A DNA stretch of 64,000 nucleotides from contig CACGKH010000003.1 in assembly GCA_902573585.1 (NCBI GenBank), positions 1 through 64,000 of the forward strand, read 5' to 3'. Below the pieces are notes generated by a model. That model searched no databases, was not told the origin of the DNA, and saw only the letters and a program-made list of their open reading frames with translations. Origin of the DNA: an uncultured Pelagibacteraceae bacterium (GTDB taxonomy: Bacteria; Pseudomonadota; Alphaproteobacteria; Pelagibacterales; Pelagibacteraceae). Made by a program: the position numbers and the translations under genes. Shown piece after piece: positions 38,645 to 48,269 of this stretch. Numbering within the stretch: position 1 is the stretch's first letter; each line of letters begins with the position of its first letter.

Positions 38645-39763
38645 ATGCGCATAGGTGTTCCTAAAGAAATTAAACCACAAGAAAATAGAATAGGTTTAAC
38701 TCCTGAGAGTGTAAAAACTTTGGTATCAGAAGGCCATGAAGTTTTAGTTGAGAACAACGGTGGTTTTGAAGCAGGTTTTGAAAATGATCAATATACGAAA
38801 GCAGGTGCTAAAATTGTTGATAAAGCATCAGATATTTTTAACGATGCTGAAATAATTGTAAAAGTTAAAGAACCTCAAAAAGTTGAAGTAGACATGATTA
38901 GAGAAAATCAAATTGTTTACACCTATCTACATTTAGCCGCTGCAAAAGAGCTTACTGAAGGATTAGTTAAATCTAAAAGTATTAATATAGCTTACGAAAC
39001 TGTAACAGACGATAATGGAAGACTCCCTTTGCTAGCACCAATGAGTGCTGTTGCAGGCCGTATGTCAGTTCAAGCTGGAGCGCATTGTTTGGAAAAAAAT
39101 CAAAAAGGAAGAGGACTTTTATTAGGTGGAGCTCCAGGTGTATCAAGTGGAACAGTAGTAATTTTAGGTGGCGGAGTTGTTGGAGAAAATGCGGCCGTCA
39201 TAGCAACAGGAATGCAAGCAAAAGTTCATATTGTAGATAAATCTGAGGCTAGACTAAAACAATTAGTTCAAATGTTTGGAGATAAAATTATTCCAGAACA
39301 AAGTGATAAAATAGATTTAAATAAACTTATTGCCGAAGCAGATTTATTAGTAGGAGGTGTTTTGATACCTGGAGCAGAGGCGCCAAAATTAGTAACTAAA
39401 GATATGTTAAAATTAATGAAAAGGGGATCTGTAATAGTAGATGTTGCAATCGATCAAGGAGGGTGTGTTGAAACAAGTAAACCAACAACACATGGCGATC
39501 CAACTTATATAGTTGATGATGTTGTTCATTATTGCGTAGCAAACATGCCTGGTGGTGTTCCTAGAACCTCTACTTTTGCATTAAATCAAGCAACCCTTCC
39601 TTATTTGGTAAAACTTGCAAACAAAGGTTATCAAAAAGCTTTAGGTGAGGATAAAAACTTTTTAGCTGGATTAAATGTTCACAAAGGACATGTGACTTAT
39701 AAAGCAGTTGCAGATGTGTTTGGACATCAATACGTTGACCCAGGAGAAGCAATCAAAAATTAA
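38645..39763 (+). CDS. ald: Alanine dehydrogenase
   Basis: MRIGVPKEIKPQENRIGLTPE, GGGVVGENAAVIATGM, IDQGGCVETSKPT. Confidence 0.95.
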   Translation: MRIGVPKEIKPQENRIGLTPESVKTLVSEGHEVLVENNGGFEAGFENDQYTKAGAKIVDKASDIFNDAEIIVKVKEPQKVEVDMIRENQIVYTYLHLAAAKELTEGLVKSKSINIAYETVTDDNGRLPLLAPMSAVAGRMSVQAGAHCLEKNQKGRGLLLGGAPGVSSGTVVILGGGVVGENAAVIATGMQAKVHIVDKSEARLKQLVQMFGDKIIPEQSDKIDLNKLIAEADLLVGGVLIPGAEAPKLVTKDMLKLMKRGSVIVDVAIDQGGCVETSKPTTHGDPTYIVDDVVHYCVANMPGGVPRTSTFALNQATLPYLVKLANKGYQKALGEDKNFLAGLNVHKGHVTYKAVADVFGHQYVDPGEAIKN

Positions 39764-39767
39764 TTAG

Positions 39768-42212
39768 ATGGAAAAGAAATTACCAAATAGCACAAAGGTT
39801 GTTGTTATTGGTGGTGGTGTAGTAGGCTGTTCTGTTGCTTATCACTTAGCAAAATTTGGTTGGAAAGATACAATTCTTTTAGAAAGAGATCAGCTCACTT
39901 CAGGTACAACTTGGCATGCCGCAGGACTTGTTAGTCAATTAGGACCCACAGCAGCAATAACAAAAATTAGAAAATATACTTTAGATTTATATAAGGAACT
40001 TGAAAAAAAAGTTGATCATTCAGCTGGCTTAAGATTAAACGGTGCTCTTTCAATCGCCCAAAATAAAGGAAGATGGCAAGAACTTCAAAGACAAGCAACT
40101 ACAGCACAACTTTATGATGTTGATGTAAGAATTTTAGATAAAGATCAAATTAAAAAAGATTATCCAATAATTAATACCGATGAAGTTATAGGTGGAATTT
40201 TAATGCCAGGTGATGGAGCTGCTGATCCATCAGGTGTTACCCATATGCTTGCAAAAGCAGCAAGAATGGAGGGTGCACAAATTTTTGAAAAATCACCTGT
40301 AGAAGAAATTTTAACTAAAGATGGAAAAATCTCAGGTGTCAAAGTTAATGGTCAAATAATCAATTGTGAATATATTGTTTTAGCTTCAGGCATGTGGTCT
40401 AGACAGATTGCAGAAAAAGCTGGAGTAAGTGTTCCACTTTATCCTGCTGAACATTTTTATATCATTACGGAACCAATTGAGAATTTGTCCAAAACATTAC
40501 CTGTAATTAGAGATTTTGATAACAGTACTTATATTAAAGAAGATGCTGGTAAAATCTTAGTAGGTATTTTTGAGGGAAAATCTATCCCAGCTTTTGACAA
40601 AACAAGTATCGTACCAGAGGATTTTTCTTTTGGAGAATTTCCTGAAAATTTTGAACATTTTGAGCCATATTTAGCATCTGCAATTAAAAGGTTTCCAGTT
40701 TTAGAAAAAGCTGGAATTAGAAAATTTTTTGCTGGACCAGAGTCTTTTACTCCAGATACCAACACTTTATTGGGGGAAGTTCCAGAGATAAAGAATTTCT
40801 TTGTATGTTGTGGCTTGAATAGTATTGGAATTGGAAGCGGGGGAGGTGTAGGCAAAGTTACAGCGGAATGGATGATGACTGGTCACATTAATGAGGATAT
40901 TTTTAGTTATGATATAAAAAGATTTCAAAAGTTTCATTCAGAATTAGACTTTATAAAACCAAGAATTACGGAGACTTTGGGGGATTTATATGGAATGCAC
41001 TGGCCTTTTAAGCAACATAAAACTTCGAGAAATATTAAAACCCTTCCTCATCATGACAATTTAAAAAGTTTTGGAGCATGCTTTGGTGTTTCTGCTGGTT
41101 ATGAAAGACCCATGTGGTTTGCATTAGATGGAGAAAAAGCTGAGTATGAATATAGCTATAATTATCAAAGTTGGTACCCTTCAGCAGAATATGAAACAAG
41201 TAACACTATAAAAAATGTTGGTTTATTTGACTTAACACCATTCTCTAAATTTGAGATTAAATCTGATAAAGCACATCAAGAATTACAAAGAATTTGTACT
41301 GCTAATATAAAAGATGAGATTGGCAAATGTACATATACTCATATGTTAAATAGTGATGGCGGGATAGAGACCGATCTAACAGTTGTTTGTATTGATAAAG
41401 ATCATTTTAGAATAATTAGCTCTGCAGCAACACGAGAAAGAGATAAATTTCACATCAACAAACATCTTTCTAAAGGCATAGAATTAAAGGATATAACTGA
41501 TGACTATTGTGTTTTTGGATTATTTGGACCAAAGAGTAGAGATTTAATTAAAACTATTTCAGAAGATAATTTTGACAACAATAATTTTAAATTTGGTACG
41601 GCTAAATATATCACAATAGATGGGACAAAAATTTGGGCTCAAAGATTATCTTATGTAGGTGAATTAGGTTATGAATTATATGTAGAATTTAAAGATGCCA
41701 AAAAAATTTATGAATTATTAATTAATAAGGGTAAAGATCTTAATCTTTCAAACTGTGGTATGCATGCAATGGATATAATGCGAATGGAGAGTGGTTTTTT
41801 ACATTGGGGACATGATATTTCACCTGAAGAAAATCAGTATCAAGCGGGTTTAGCTTTCACTATTAGTAGTAAAAAGGATGTAGATTTTATTGGTAAAAAA
41901 GCTTTAGAAAAAATTAAAAAAAATAAAATCAAAAGCAGATTTGCAATGTTTACTTTAAAAGATAGTAAACCTGGTGCACCATTATTACTTCATGATGAGC
42001 CTATTTATGTTGACGATAAAATTATAGGAAGATCTACTTCAGGAAATTACTCATTCAATTTTAAGAAAAATTTAACCTTCGGTTATATTGAAAATAATTT
42101 TTCCGATGAGGAGTTAAAATCTAAAAATTTATTTATTGAAGTAGAAAAACAAAAATATCCTATTGCTGTTCAATTAGGACCCCTAAAACGAACAGATTTT
42201 AAAAATCTATAA
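39768..42212 (+). CDS. FAD-dependent oxidoreductase/GcvT fusion (dimethylglycine/sarcosine dehydrogenase-like)
   Basis: N-terminal VVVIGGGVVGCSVAYHLAKFG, ERDQLTSGTTWHAAGL; C-terminal aminomethyltransferase domain. Confidence 0.92.
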   Translation: MEKKLPNSTKVVVIGGGVVGCSVAYHLAKFGWKDTILLERDQLTSGTTWHAAGLVSQLGPTAAITKIRKYTLDLYKELEKKVDHSAGLRLNGALSIAQNKGRWQELQRQATTAQLYDVDVRILDKDQIKKDYPIINTDEVIGGILMPGDGAADPSGVTHMLAKAARMEGAQIFEKSPVEEILTKDGKISGVKVNGQIINCEYIVLASGMWSRQIAEKAGVSVPLYPAEHFYIITEPIENLSKTLPVIRDFDNSTYIKEDAGKILVGIFEGKSIPAFDKTSIVPEDFSFGEFPENFEHFEPYLASAIKRFPVLEKAGIRKFFAGPESFTPDTNTLLGEVPEIKNFFVCCGLNSIGIGSGGGVGKVTAEWMMTGHINEDIFSYDIKRFQKFHSELDFIKPRITETLGDLYGMHWPFKQHKTSRNIKTLPHHDNLKSFGACFGVSAGYERPMWFALDGEKAEYEYSYNYQSWYPSAEYETSNTIKNVGLFDLTPFSKFEIKSDKAHQELQRICTANIKDEIGKCTYTHMLNSDGGIETDLTVVCIDKDHFRIISSAATRERDKFHINKHLSKGIELKDITDDYCVFGLFGPKSRDLIKTISEDNFDNNNFKFGTAKYITIDGTKIWAQRLSYVGELGYELYVEFKDAKKIYELLINKGKDLNLSNCGMHAMDIMRMESGFLHWGHDISPEENQYQAGLAFTISSKKDVDFIGKKALEKIKKNKIKSRFAMFTLKDSKPGAPLLLHDEPIYVDDKIIGRSTSGNYSFNFKKNLTFGYIENNFSDEELKSKNLFIEVEKQKYPIAVQLGPLKRTDFKNL

Positions 42213-43064
42213 TTAAGTTTGTCTTCTTAAAATAAGGACAAAAATTACTGAAGTCATCATCATGATTAATGCATAAGCTGCAGTTGGAACCATATAAGTC
42301 ATGTTAGTACCAAATAATTGTATTCCTACAAAAACAGCTAAAGTTCCATTTTGTAGTCCAGCTTCTAAAGATATACATCTTCTTTGAGCAACTCCTGTTG
42401 CAAAATATTTAGCTATATAAAAAGCTACAATCATCATCGTGACGTTTAAAATAAAAGCAATTAAACCAGCTTTTGTTATAAACATTACAATGCTATCCCA
42501 TTCCTCAATATAGATAGCAATAAAAACAATACAGAATAAACCAATAGAAATTTTATTAATAATTTTGATATTATTTAAAATAAAATTATCAGCATATTTT
42601 CTAATAATCATTCCAATTAAAACTGGTACTGTTACAACAAAAAACATTTTTAAAGATATGCCAAGCATTGAAACTTCATTTTTGACATATGTAATATCAA
42701 ATAATTCTATTGATAAAAAAACTACATAAGGAACAGAAACAATACTAATTAAACTAGTAATTGCTGTTAAAGATATTGAAAGAGCTACATCTCCGTCTGC
42801 AAATTTTGTAAGTACGTTAGAAGTTACACCCCCAGGTGCAGCTGCAATCAACATTACACCTAACGCTAATTCAACAGGAGTTCTTAAAATAATTATTAAA
42901 AAATATGCAATAATAGGAAGTAAAATTAATTGACAAGATAATCCGATAAAAAAATCTTTTGGATTTTGACACACTCTAGTGAAATCTTTTACTGTTAAAG
43001 ATGCACCTAATCCCAACATGATTAGTGCTAAAGCTATTGGTGCTATTGTTGTTACTATACCCAT
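42213..43064 (-). CDS. Bile acid:sodium symporter family (BASS) transporter
   Basis: ALGVMLIAAAPGGVTSNVLTKFADGDVALSIS. Confidence 0.9.
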   Translation of the reverse strand: MGIVTTIAPIALALIMLGLGASLTVKDFTRVCQNPKDFFIGLSCQLILLPIIAYFLIIILRTPVELALGVMLIAAAPGGVTSNVLTKFADGDVALSISLTAITSLISIVSVPYVVFLSIELFDITYVKNEVSMLGISLKMFFVVTVPVLIGMIIRKYADNFILNNIKIINKISIGLFCIVFIAIYIEEWDSIVMFITKAGLIAFILNVTMMIVAFYIAKYFATGVAQRRCISLEAGLQNGTLAVFVGIQLFGTNMTYMVPTAAYALIMMMTSVIFVLILRRQT

Positions 43065-43125
43065 GACCCCTCTGCAATATTATATTAGACTAATTTTAAA
43101 GATTTTTACAACTAATTAAAGAAAT

Positions 43126-44112
43126 TTATGAAATAGTTATAAGATTTAGTGTCTTACGTAAAAATTTTGCTTTGTTTTTAAAAACTTTTTTTTGATAAGG
43201 AATAAGTTTATCAATATTCATTCCAGTCAGTACATATTGTTTTTTATCATTAAGTTTCAAATAACCTCTCATGATTAAATATTTACATTTTCTAATTACT
43301 GTTGCTCTTGGAATATTTGTCATATCAGATAAAGACATAGCACTTACTCCTCTTGTTTGGTCATTTTCTTGATCTGTGACTATACCTTTATTAAATTTAA
43401 TATAGTCTGGAGTTAAAGAATGTACGTTTGTATCACTTATATCTTTTTTATAATTAAAAGCCTGGTTCATTACAACTGTACCCCAAAGATGAAAAGTTGC
43501 AACATCCTCGAATGCTTCATGGTAACCAATGATCATAGGAATTTGCATTCTGTAAAACCATCTCCAACACAAAGAAAAGTTTCTTTTAATTATTTGTTCA
43601 ATATATTTTGAATCAATTTTTTTTGTATAAATTCCATCTTTATTTAAAATTTCAGAAATTAAATAAATATATTTAGCTGTTAATTTTATCTGCCTTTCAG
43701 GTTTCACTTGAGAAAAGACAGAACGATCAATTATTATTTGTTTTTTTATTCGCTTTAAAACACCTAATTTTTCAAGTTCTAAAACTTTTCGTCTAACAGT
43801 TTCTTTAGGTAATTGAAGTTTTTCACAAAGTTCTGTGATGCTAAATTTTTCTATTTGAAGATATGATTTTGAATAAAACTGATCAAAAGTATATTTAATA
43901 TTCATTTGATCATAAAATTGTAACGTTTTTTCAACTAAAGAAATAACGATTAAGTATTTATAATGATCTTTAAAAGCTTGATAAACATTATTCATCCAGC
44001 TCCACTGATGAACAATCCAGTCTCTTCCTAACTGATCATAGCTTCTCATCATATGATCATAAACTTGATCATCAGTGAGTACTTTTGAAAAATCTACTTG
44101 TCTTAAACTCAT
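43126..44112 (-). CDS. Double winged-helix DNA-binding protein
   Basis: Two wHTH segments: SITELCEKLQLPKETVRRKVLELEKLGVLKRI and SLSDMTNIPRATVIRKCKYLIMRGYLKL; track start at 44160 is TTG, ATG at 44112 preferred. Confidence 0.72.
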   Translation of the reverse strand: MSLRQVDFSKVLTDDQVYDHMMRSYDQLGRDWIVHQWSWMNNVYQAFKDHYKYLIVISLVEKTLQFYDQMNIKYTFDQFYSKSYLQIEKFSITELCEKLQLPKETVRRKVLELEKLGVLKRIKKQIIIDRSVFSQVKPERQIKLTAKYIYLISEILNKDGIYTKKIDSKYIEQIIKRNFSLCWRWFYRMQIPMIIGYHEAFEDVATFHLWGTVVMNQAFNYKKDISDTNVHSLTPDYIKFNKGIVTDQENDQTRGVSAMSLSDMTNIPRATVIRKCKYLIMRGYLKLNDKKQYVLTGMNIDKLIPYQKKVFKNKAKFLRKTLNLITIS

Positions 44113-44218
44113 AATTGTAAAAACAAGATATGAAACCCAAAATGAACAGGTGTCAACCAAATAGTGACCCAGATTGAACTTTCATAAAATTGATAGACTT
44201 TAAAGTGTATGCTTAAAT

Positions 44219-44455
44219 ATGAATATGACTACTAAAGGCTTTACAGAAACTAATGCTAATATCGAGACCCCAAATGATGTTGGTGCTACTGAAAAGCCTT
44301 TAAAAAACAATCGAATTACTAGCAATAGGGTCGATATAAACGTTTTGAAATCAAAACTGCAAGAAACAGAGAGCAAAGAGTTTAAAAAAAATCTTTATAT
44401 CTTGTCATCACTGATTTTAGCTTTAGGAGCTCTAGGAGTTTACCTCTCTTTGTAA
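44219..44455 (+). CDS. Small single-TM protein, paralog 1
   Basis: RVDINVLKSKLQETESKEFKKNLYILSSLILALGALGVYLSL. Confidence 0.65.
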   Translation: MNMTTKGFTETNANIETPNDVGATEKPLKNNRITSNRVDINVLKSKLQETESKEFKKNLYILSSLILALGALGVYLSL

Positions 44456-44495
44456 GAAATTTGCAAAAGATATAAATTCGTGGTTTAATTGAATT

Positions 44496-44708
44496 ATGAA
44501 AAACATTGAGACTAGCAACAATATAAAAGACAGAATTATCTCAAAATATTTCGATAAAGATCTAAAAAAACCTCAAACAAAAAGTAGCGATATAAACGTT
44601 TTGTTGAATAGAATTGAACTAAATAAAAAAAGTGAGACCAGAAAAAAATTATATTTTTCTGCGGCTGCTTCTACAGGATTGATTTTATTTGGTTTAATCA
44701 TCTTTTAA
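44496..44708 (+). CDS. Small single-TM protein, paralog 2
   Basis: SDINVLLNRIELNKKSETRKKLYFSAAASTGLILFGLIIF. Confidence 0.65.
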   Translation: MKNIETSNNIKDRIISKYFDKDLKKPQTKSSDINVLLNRIELNKKSETRKKLYFSAAASTGLILFGLIIF

Positions 44709-44804
44709 GAAAATTTATTAAATTTACTACAATTTCTTACCATTTTTTTAATTAATTAATATTGAATCAAAATATTAAACTATTATAAATCAACAACCAT
44801 ACAA

Positions 44805-44881
44805 GGCGGGGTAGCTCAGTTGGTTAGAGCGCGGGACTCATAAGCCCGAGGTCAGTGGTTCGATCCCACTTCCCGCTACCA
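44805..44881 (+). tRNA. tRNA with CAU anticodon (elongator tRNA-Met or tRNA-Ile2)
   Basis: Cloverleaf: GGCGGGG acceptor, GCTC D-arm, CTCATAA anticodon loop, AGTGG TTCGATC CCACT T-arm, encoded CCA. Confidence 0.93.
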
Positions 44882-44884
44882 AAT

Positions 44885-45754
44885 TTAGCTGATTAATTTT
44901 TTTAAATAATTGGAATATTCACAATTTCCGTAAAATTTAATCGAATCAATTATCTGTTTTTTTTTGATCCAATTTTTATTAAGTGAAATTTCTTCAATAC
45001 AAGCAATTTTAAAACCTTGTCTATTTTCAATAGCAGATACAAAAGATGAGGTTTTATAAAAATCTTCAACAGATCCTGTGTCAAGCCAAGCGCCCCCTCT
45101 ACCAATAATATCAGCACTTAATTGTTTTTTTGACTTATAAACATTCAATAAATCAACAATTTCAACTTCTCCTCTTTTAGATGGTTTCAATTTTTTAGCA
45201 AATTTTACAACATTATTATCAAAAAAATATAATCCAGTGATTGCAAGATCAGATATGAATTTTTTTGGTTTTTCTTTGATTAATTTAATCTTTTTATTGT
45301 TGTTTATTTTAGCAACACCAAATAATTCTGGTTTTGAAACTTTGTGTAGAACAACTTTGGCTCCTTTTTTTAATTTTGTATTTTCTAAAAGTTTACTTGT
45401 TAAATTTTGACCATAAAAAAAATTATCTCCTAAAATCATTGCAACATTATCTTTACCTATAAAATTTTCACCAATTACAAAAGCATCTGGTAAACCTCTT
45501 GGTTTATTTTGTTCTAAATATGAAATTTTTATTCCTAAATTTTTTCCATTAGGAAGAATTTTTTTATATTGATTTAATTGTCCTTTATTAACAATAATCA
45601 ATATATCTTTAATGTTAGCTAACATCAAAATAGACAATGGATAAAAAATTAATGGCTTATCATAGATTGGAAGTAGCTGTTTATTTACAGCTTTTGTTAG
45701 TGGGCTCATCCGAGTTCCTTTACCTCCTGCTAAAATAATTCCTTTTTTAATCAT
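44885..45754 (-). CDS. rfbA: Glucose-1-phosphate thymidylyltransferase
   Basis: GIILAGGKGTRMSPLT; MILGDNFFYG. Confidence 0.92.
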   Translation of the reverse strand: MIKKGIILAGGKGTRMSPLTKAVNKQLLPIYDKPLIFYPLSILMLANIKDILIIVNKGQLNQYKKILPNGKNLGIKISYLEQNKPRGLPDAFVIGENFIGKDNVAMILGDNFFYGQNLTSKLLENTKLKKGAKVVLHKVSKPELFGVAKINNNKKIKLIKEKPKKFISDLAITGLYFFDNNVVKFAKKLKPSKRGEVEIVDLLNVYKSKKQLSADIIGRGGAWLDTGSVEDFYKTSSFVSAIENRQGFKIACIEEISLNKNWIKKKQIIDSIKFYGNCEYSNYLKKLIS

Positions 45755-46764
45755 ATTTTTCCTAATCTTTTTAAAATATCTTTTTTAGGTAAAGATTTAA
45801 AATATTTTTTATTATCAAAATACCAGTCAAATGTTAACTTAATACCTTGTCTAAAATTTGTCCTTGGATACCAACCTAGTTTATTTTTAATTTTATTACT
45901 ATTTAACGCGTACCTCAAATCATGACCTGGTCTATCTTTTATAAATGAAATTTTAGTTTTTTTTCCAAGTTTGATTTTATTTTTTGAAATATTTAGAATC
46001 TTTTCTACAACTTGTAAGTTATTCAAATTTTTATTTGAACCAATGTTATAAAATTCTCCAAGTTTCCCTTTTATAAAAATCTTTAGTAGTGCCTCGCAAT
46101 GATCTTGCACATAAATCCATTCTCGTGAGTTTTTTCCTTTTCCGTAAATTGGTAAAGGCCTGTTGTTTATTATATTGTAAATTAATTTTGGTATTAGTTT
46201 TTCTGGATGTTGTCTTGGCCCATAGTTGTTAGAACAATTTGTTACCATAGCTGGAATTTTATAAGTTTTAATATAGGAGCTTACTAAATGATCTGATGCC
46301 GCTTTACTTGCAGCGTAAGGTGAGCTTGGTTGGTAAGGATAATTTTCTGATGATCTTCCATTCAATATATCACCATAAACTTCATCAGTTGAAATATGTA
46401 TAAATTTTGATTTATTTTTTTTTGAATATTCTTTAAAGCATTCAAGTAGATTAAAAACACCTAAAACGTTACTTTTAATAAAAGTCTCAGGTTTATCAAT
46501 TGATCTATCAACATGTGTTTCAGCAGCAAGGTTAAAGATACCATCAGGCTTGTATTTGAATAAAAGTTTTTTAATTTTTTTGTCTCCAATATCGCATTTT
46601 ATAAATTTATATTTTTTTGATTTTTTAAAATCTTTGACATTATAAAAATTAGATGAATATGTAATTTTGTCTAAATTGATTATATAAAAATTATTTTTAA
46701 GAAGAAGCTCTATGAGATTACTTCCAATAAATCCTAAACCTCCTGTAATAATTACTTTTTTCAT
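45751..46764 (-). CDS. rfbB: dTDP-glucose 4,6-dehydratase
   Basis: GGLGFIGSNLIE, STDEVYGD, YAASKAASDHL. Confidence 0.92.
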   Translation of the reverse strand: MKKVIITGGLGFIGSNLIELLLKNNFYIINLDKITYSSNFYNVKDFKKSKKYKFIKCDIGDKKIKKLLFKYKPDGIFNLAAETHVDRSIDKPETFIKSNVLGVFNLLECFKEYSKKNKSKFIHISTDEVYGDILNGRSSENYPYQPSSPYAASKAASDHLVSSYIKTYKIPAMVTNCSNNYGPRQHPEKLIPKLIYNIINNRPLPIYGKGKNSREWIYVQDHCEALLKIFIKGKLGEFYNIGSNKNLNNLQVVEKILNISKNKIKLGKKTKISFIKDRPGHDLRYALNSNKIKNKLGWYPRTNFRQGIKLTFDWYFDNKKYFKSLPKKDILKRLGKI

Positions 46765-46819
46765 TATTTATTTTTTTACATTAGTAAAATGAATTAGTAT
46801 AGTTGAAAACACTTATCGT

Positions 46820-47707
46820 ATGTCAATAACTATACAAAATTTAACAGTCATAATTGTAACATTTAAAAGTGAAAATGTTATTCACAATTGCATTAAATCG
46901 ATCGACAGTGAAATAAAAATCTTGGTTGTAGATAACTCAAATAATATAAAATTTAAAGAAAACTTAGAAAAAGAATATAAAAATGTTAAATGCTTACTTT
47001 CTAGTGAAAATTTAGGTATGGGTGCTGGGAATAATTTAGGTTTAAAACATGTTAAAACTGAATTTGCATTTATATTAAATCCAGATGTTATTTTAGAAGA
47101 TGACACAATAAAAGAGTTAATTGAAAAATCAAAAGATTTACAATCATTTGGTATAATAGCCCCTATTGAGATAAATCAAAATTTTCCAAACTATAAACGA
47201 GATAAAACAAGCAACAATAATTTTGAATTATTAACTCCTTTCACCGTAAAAAGTGTTGATGGATATGCAATGGTATTGAATTTAAAAAAGTTAAACCAAA
47301 TTGATAAATTTTATTATTTTGATGAAAATTTTTTTATGTATCTTGAAAATGATGATCTCTGTAAAAGATTAAAAGATAATAATGAAAAAATTTATATCAT
47401 ACCAAGTTCTAGAATTAAACATCTTGGAGGTAAAGCAGTTGATGAAACTTACAAAAATGAAATAGAACTATCAAGAAATTGGCATTGGATTTGGTCTAAA
47501 TTTTATTTTAATAAAAAACATCACAGTTATTTTTTTGCTTTGATAAACGGATTACCTACTTTTATCTCTTCTGTTCTAAAATTTTTATTTAATTTAATGA
47601 TTAATAATAATCAAAAAAAAAAAATTTACTTACACAGGGTTTTGGGTTTTGTTAACGCTCTTGCAGGTAGAAAATCTTACTTAAGACCAAAAATAAATGA
47701 TCAATGA
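46820..47707 (+). CDS. Glycosyltransferase family 2 (rhamnosyltransferase-like)
   Basis: LTVIIVTFKSENVIHNCIKSI, NPDVILEDDTI. Confidence 0.88.
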   Translation: MSITIQNLTVIIVTFKSENVIHNCIKSIDSEIKILVVDNSNNIKFKENLEKEYKNVKCLLSSENLGMGAGNNLGLKHVKTEFAFILNPDVILEDDTIKELIEKSKDLQSFGIIAPIEINQNFPNYKRDKTSNNNFELLTPFTVKSVDGYAMVLNLKKLNQIDKFYYFDENFFMYLENDDLCKRLKDNNEKIYIIPSSRIKHLGGKAVDETYKNEIELSRNWHWIWSKFYFNKKHHSYFFALINGLPTFISSVLKFLFNLMINNNQKKKIYLHRVLGFVNALAGRKSYLRPKINDQ

Positions 47708-48228
47708 CCAGGAAACTCAATTAAATTTTCAACTTTATACTTTTTTTTATTAAGATTATCTGCGCCTCCTAAATCAAATAAATTTATTACAAAAATAAAA
47801 GCAGACACTTTACCTTTTGAAATTTCAATAAGTTTTGCAGCGGCTTCGGCTGTTCCACCTGTTGCGATTAAATCATCTATGATTAAAACTTTATCATCAC
47901 TATTAATAGAATCTTTGTGAACCTCAATAGTTGCTTTGCCATATTCTAACTCAAAATCTACAGAATGAACATCAGCTGGCAATTTATTTTTTTTTCTAAG
48001 CATTATAAATGGTTTGTTTAAAATATAAGAAACAGCAGATGCAAATACAAATCCTCTAGACTCAATTGCAGCTATTTTATCAAATTCAAACTTTTTTGAT
48101 TTTTCAACTATTTGATTAATTGTTTCTGCAAATGCTTTTTCATCCTTTATTAATGTTGTTATATCCCTAAATAAAATACCTTTTTTAGGATAATCTGGAA
48201 TAGATCTAATAAAATCTTTTAAATTCAT
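47701..48228 (-). CDS. apt: Adenine phosphoribosyltransferase
   Basis: PRPP motif VLIIDDLIATGGTAEAA; IPDYPKKGILFRDIT. Confidence 0.95.
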   Translation of the reverse strand: MNLKDFIRSIPDYPKKGILFRDITTLIKDEKAFAETINQIVEKSKKFEFDKIAAIESRGFVFASAVSYILNKPFIMLRKKNKLPADVHSVDFELEYGKATIEVHKDSINSDDKVLIIDDLIATGGTAEAAAKLIEISKGKVSAFIFVINLFDLGGADNLNKKKYKVENLIEFPGH

Positions 48229-48269
48229 AATAGTGATTTATAAAACTATAAATAAATTAATTTTTAAAC

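Noticed and set aside
40160-40855. Pro/Ser-rich antisense ORFs in the FAD-GcvT gene
   Set aside because: Typical antisense frames of AT-rich coding sequence; no start signals or domain features
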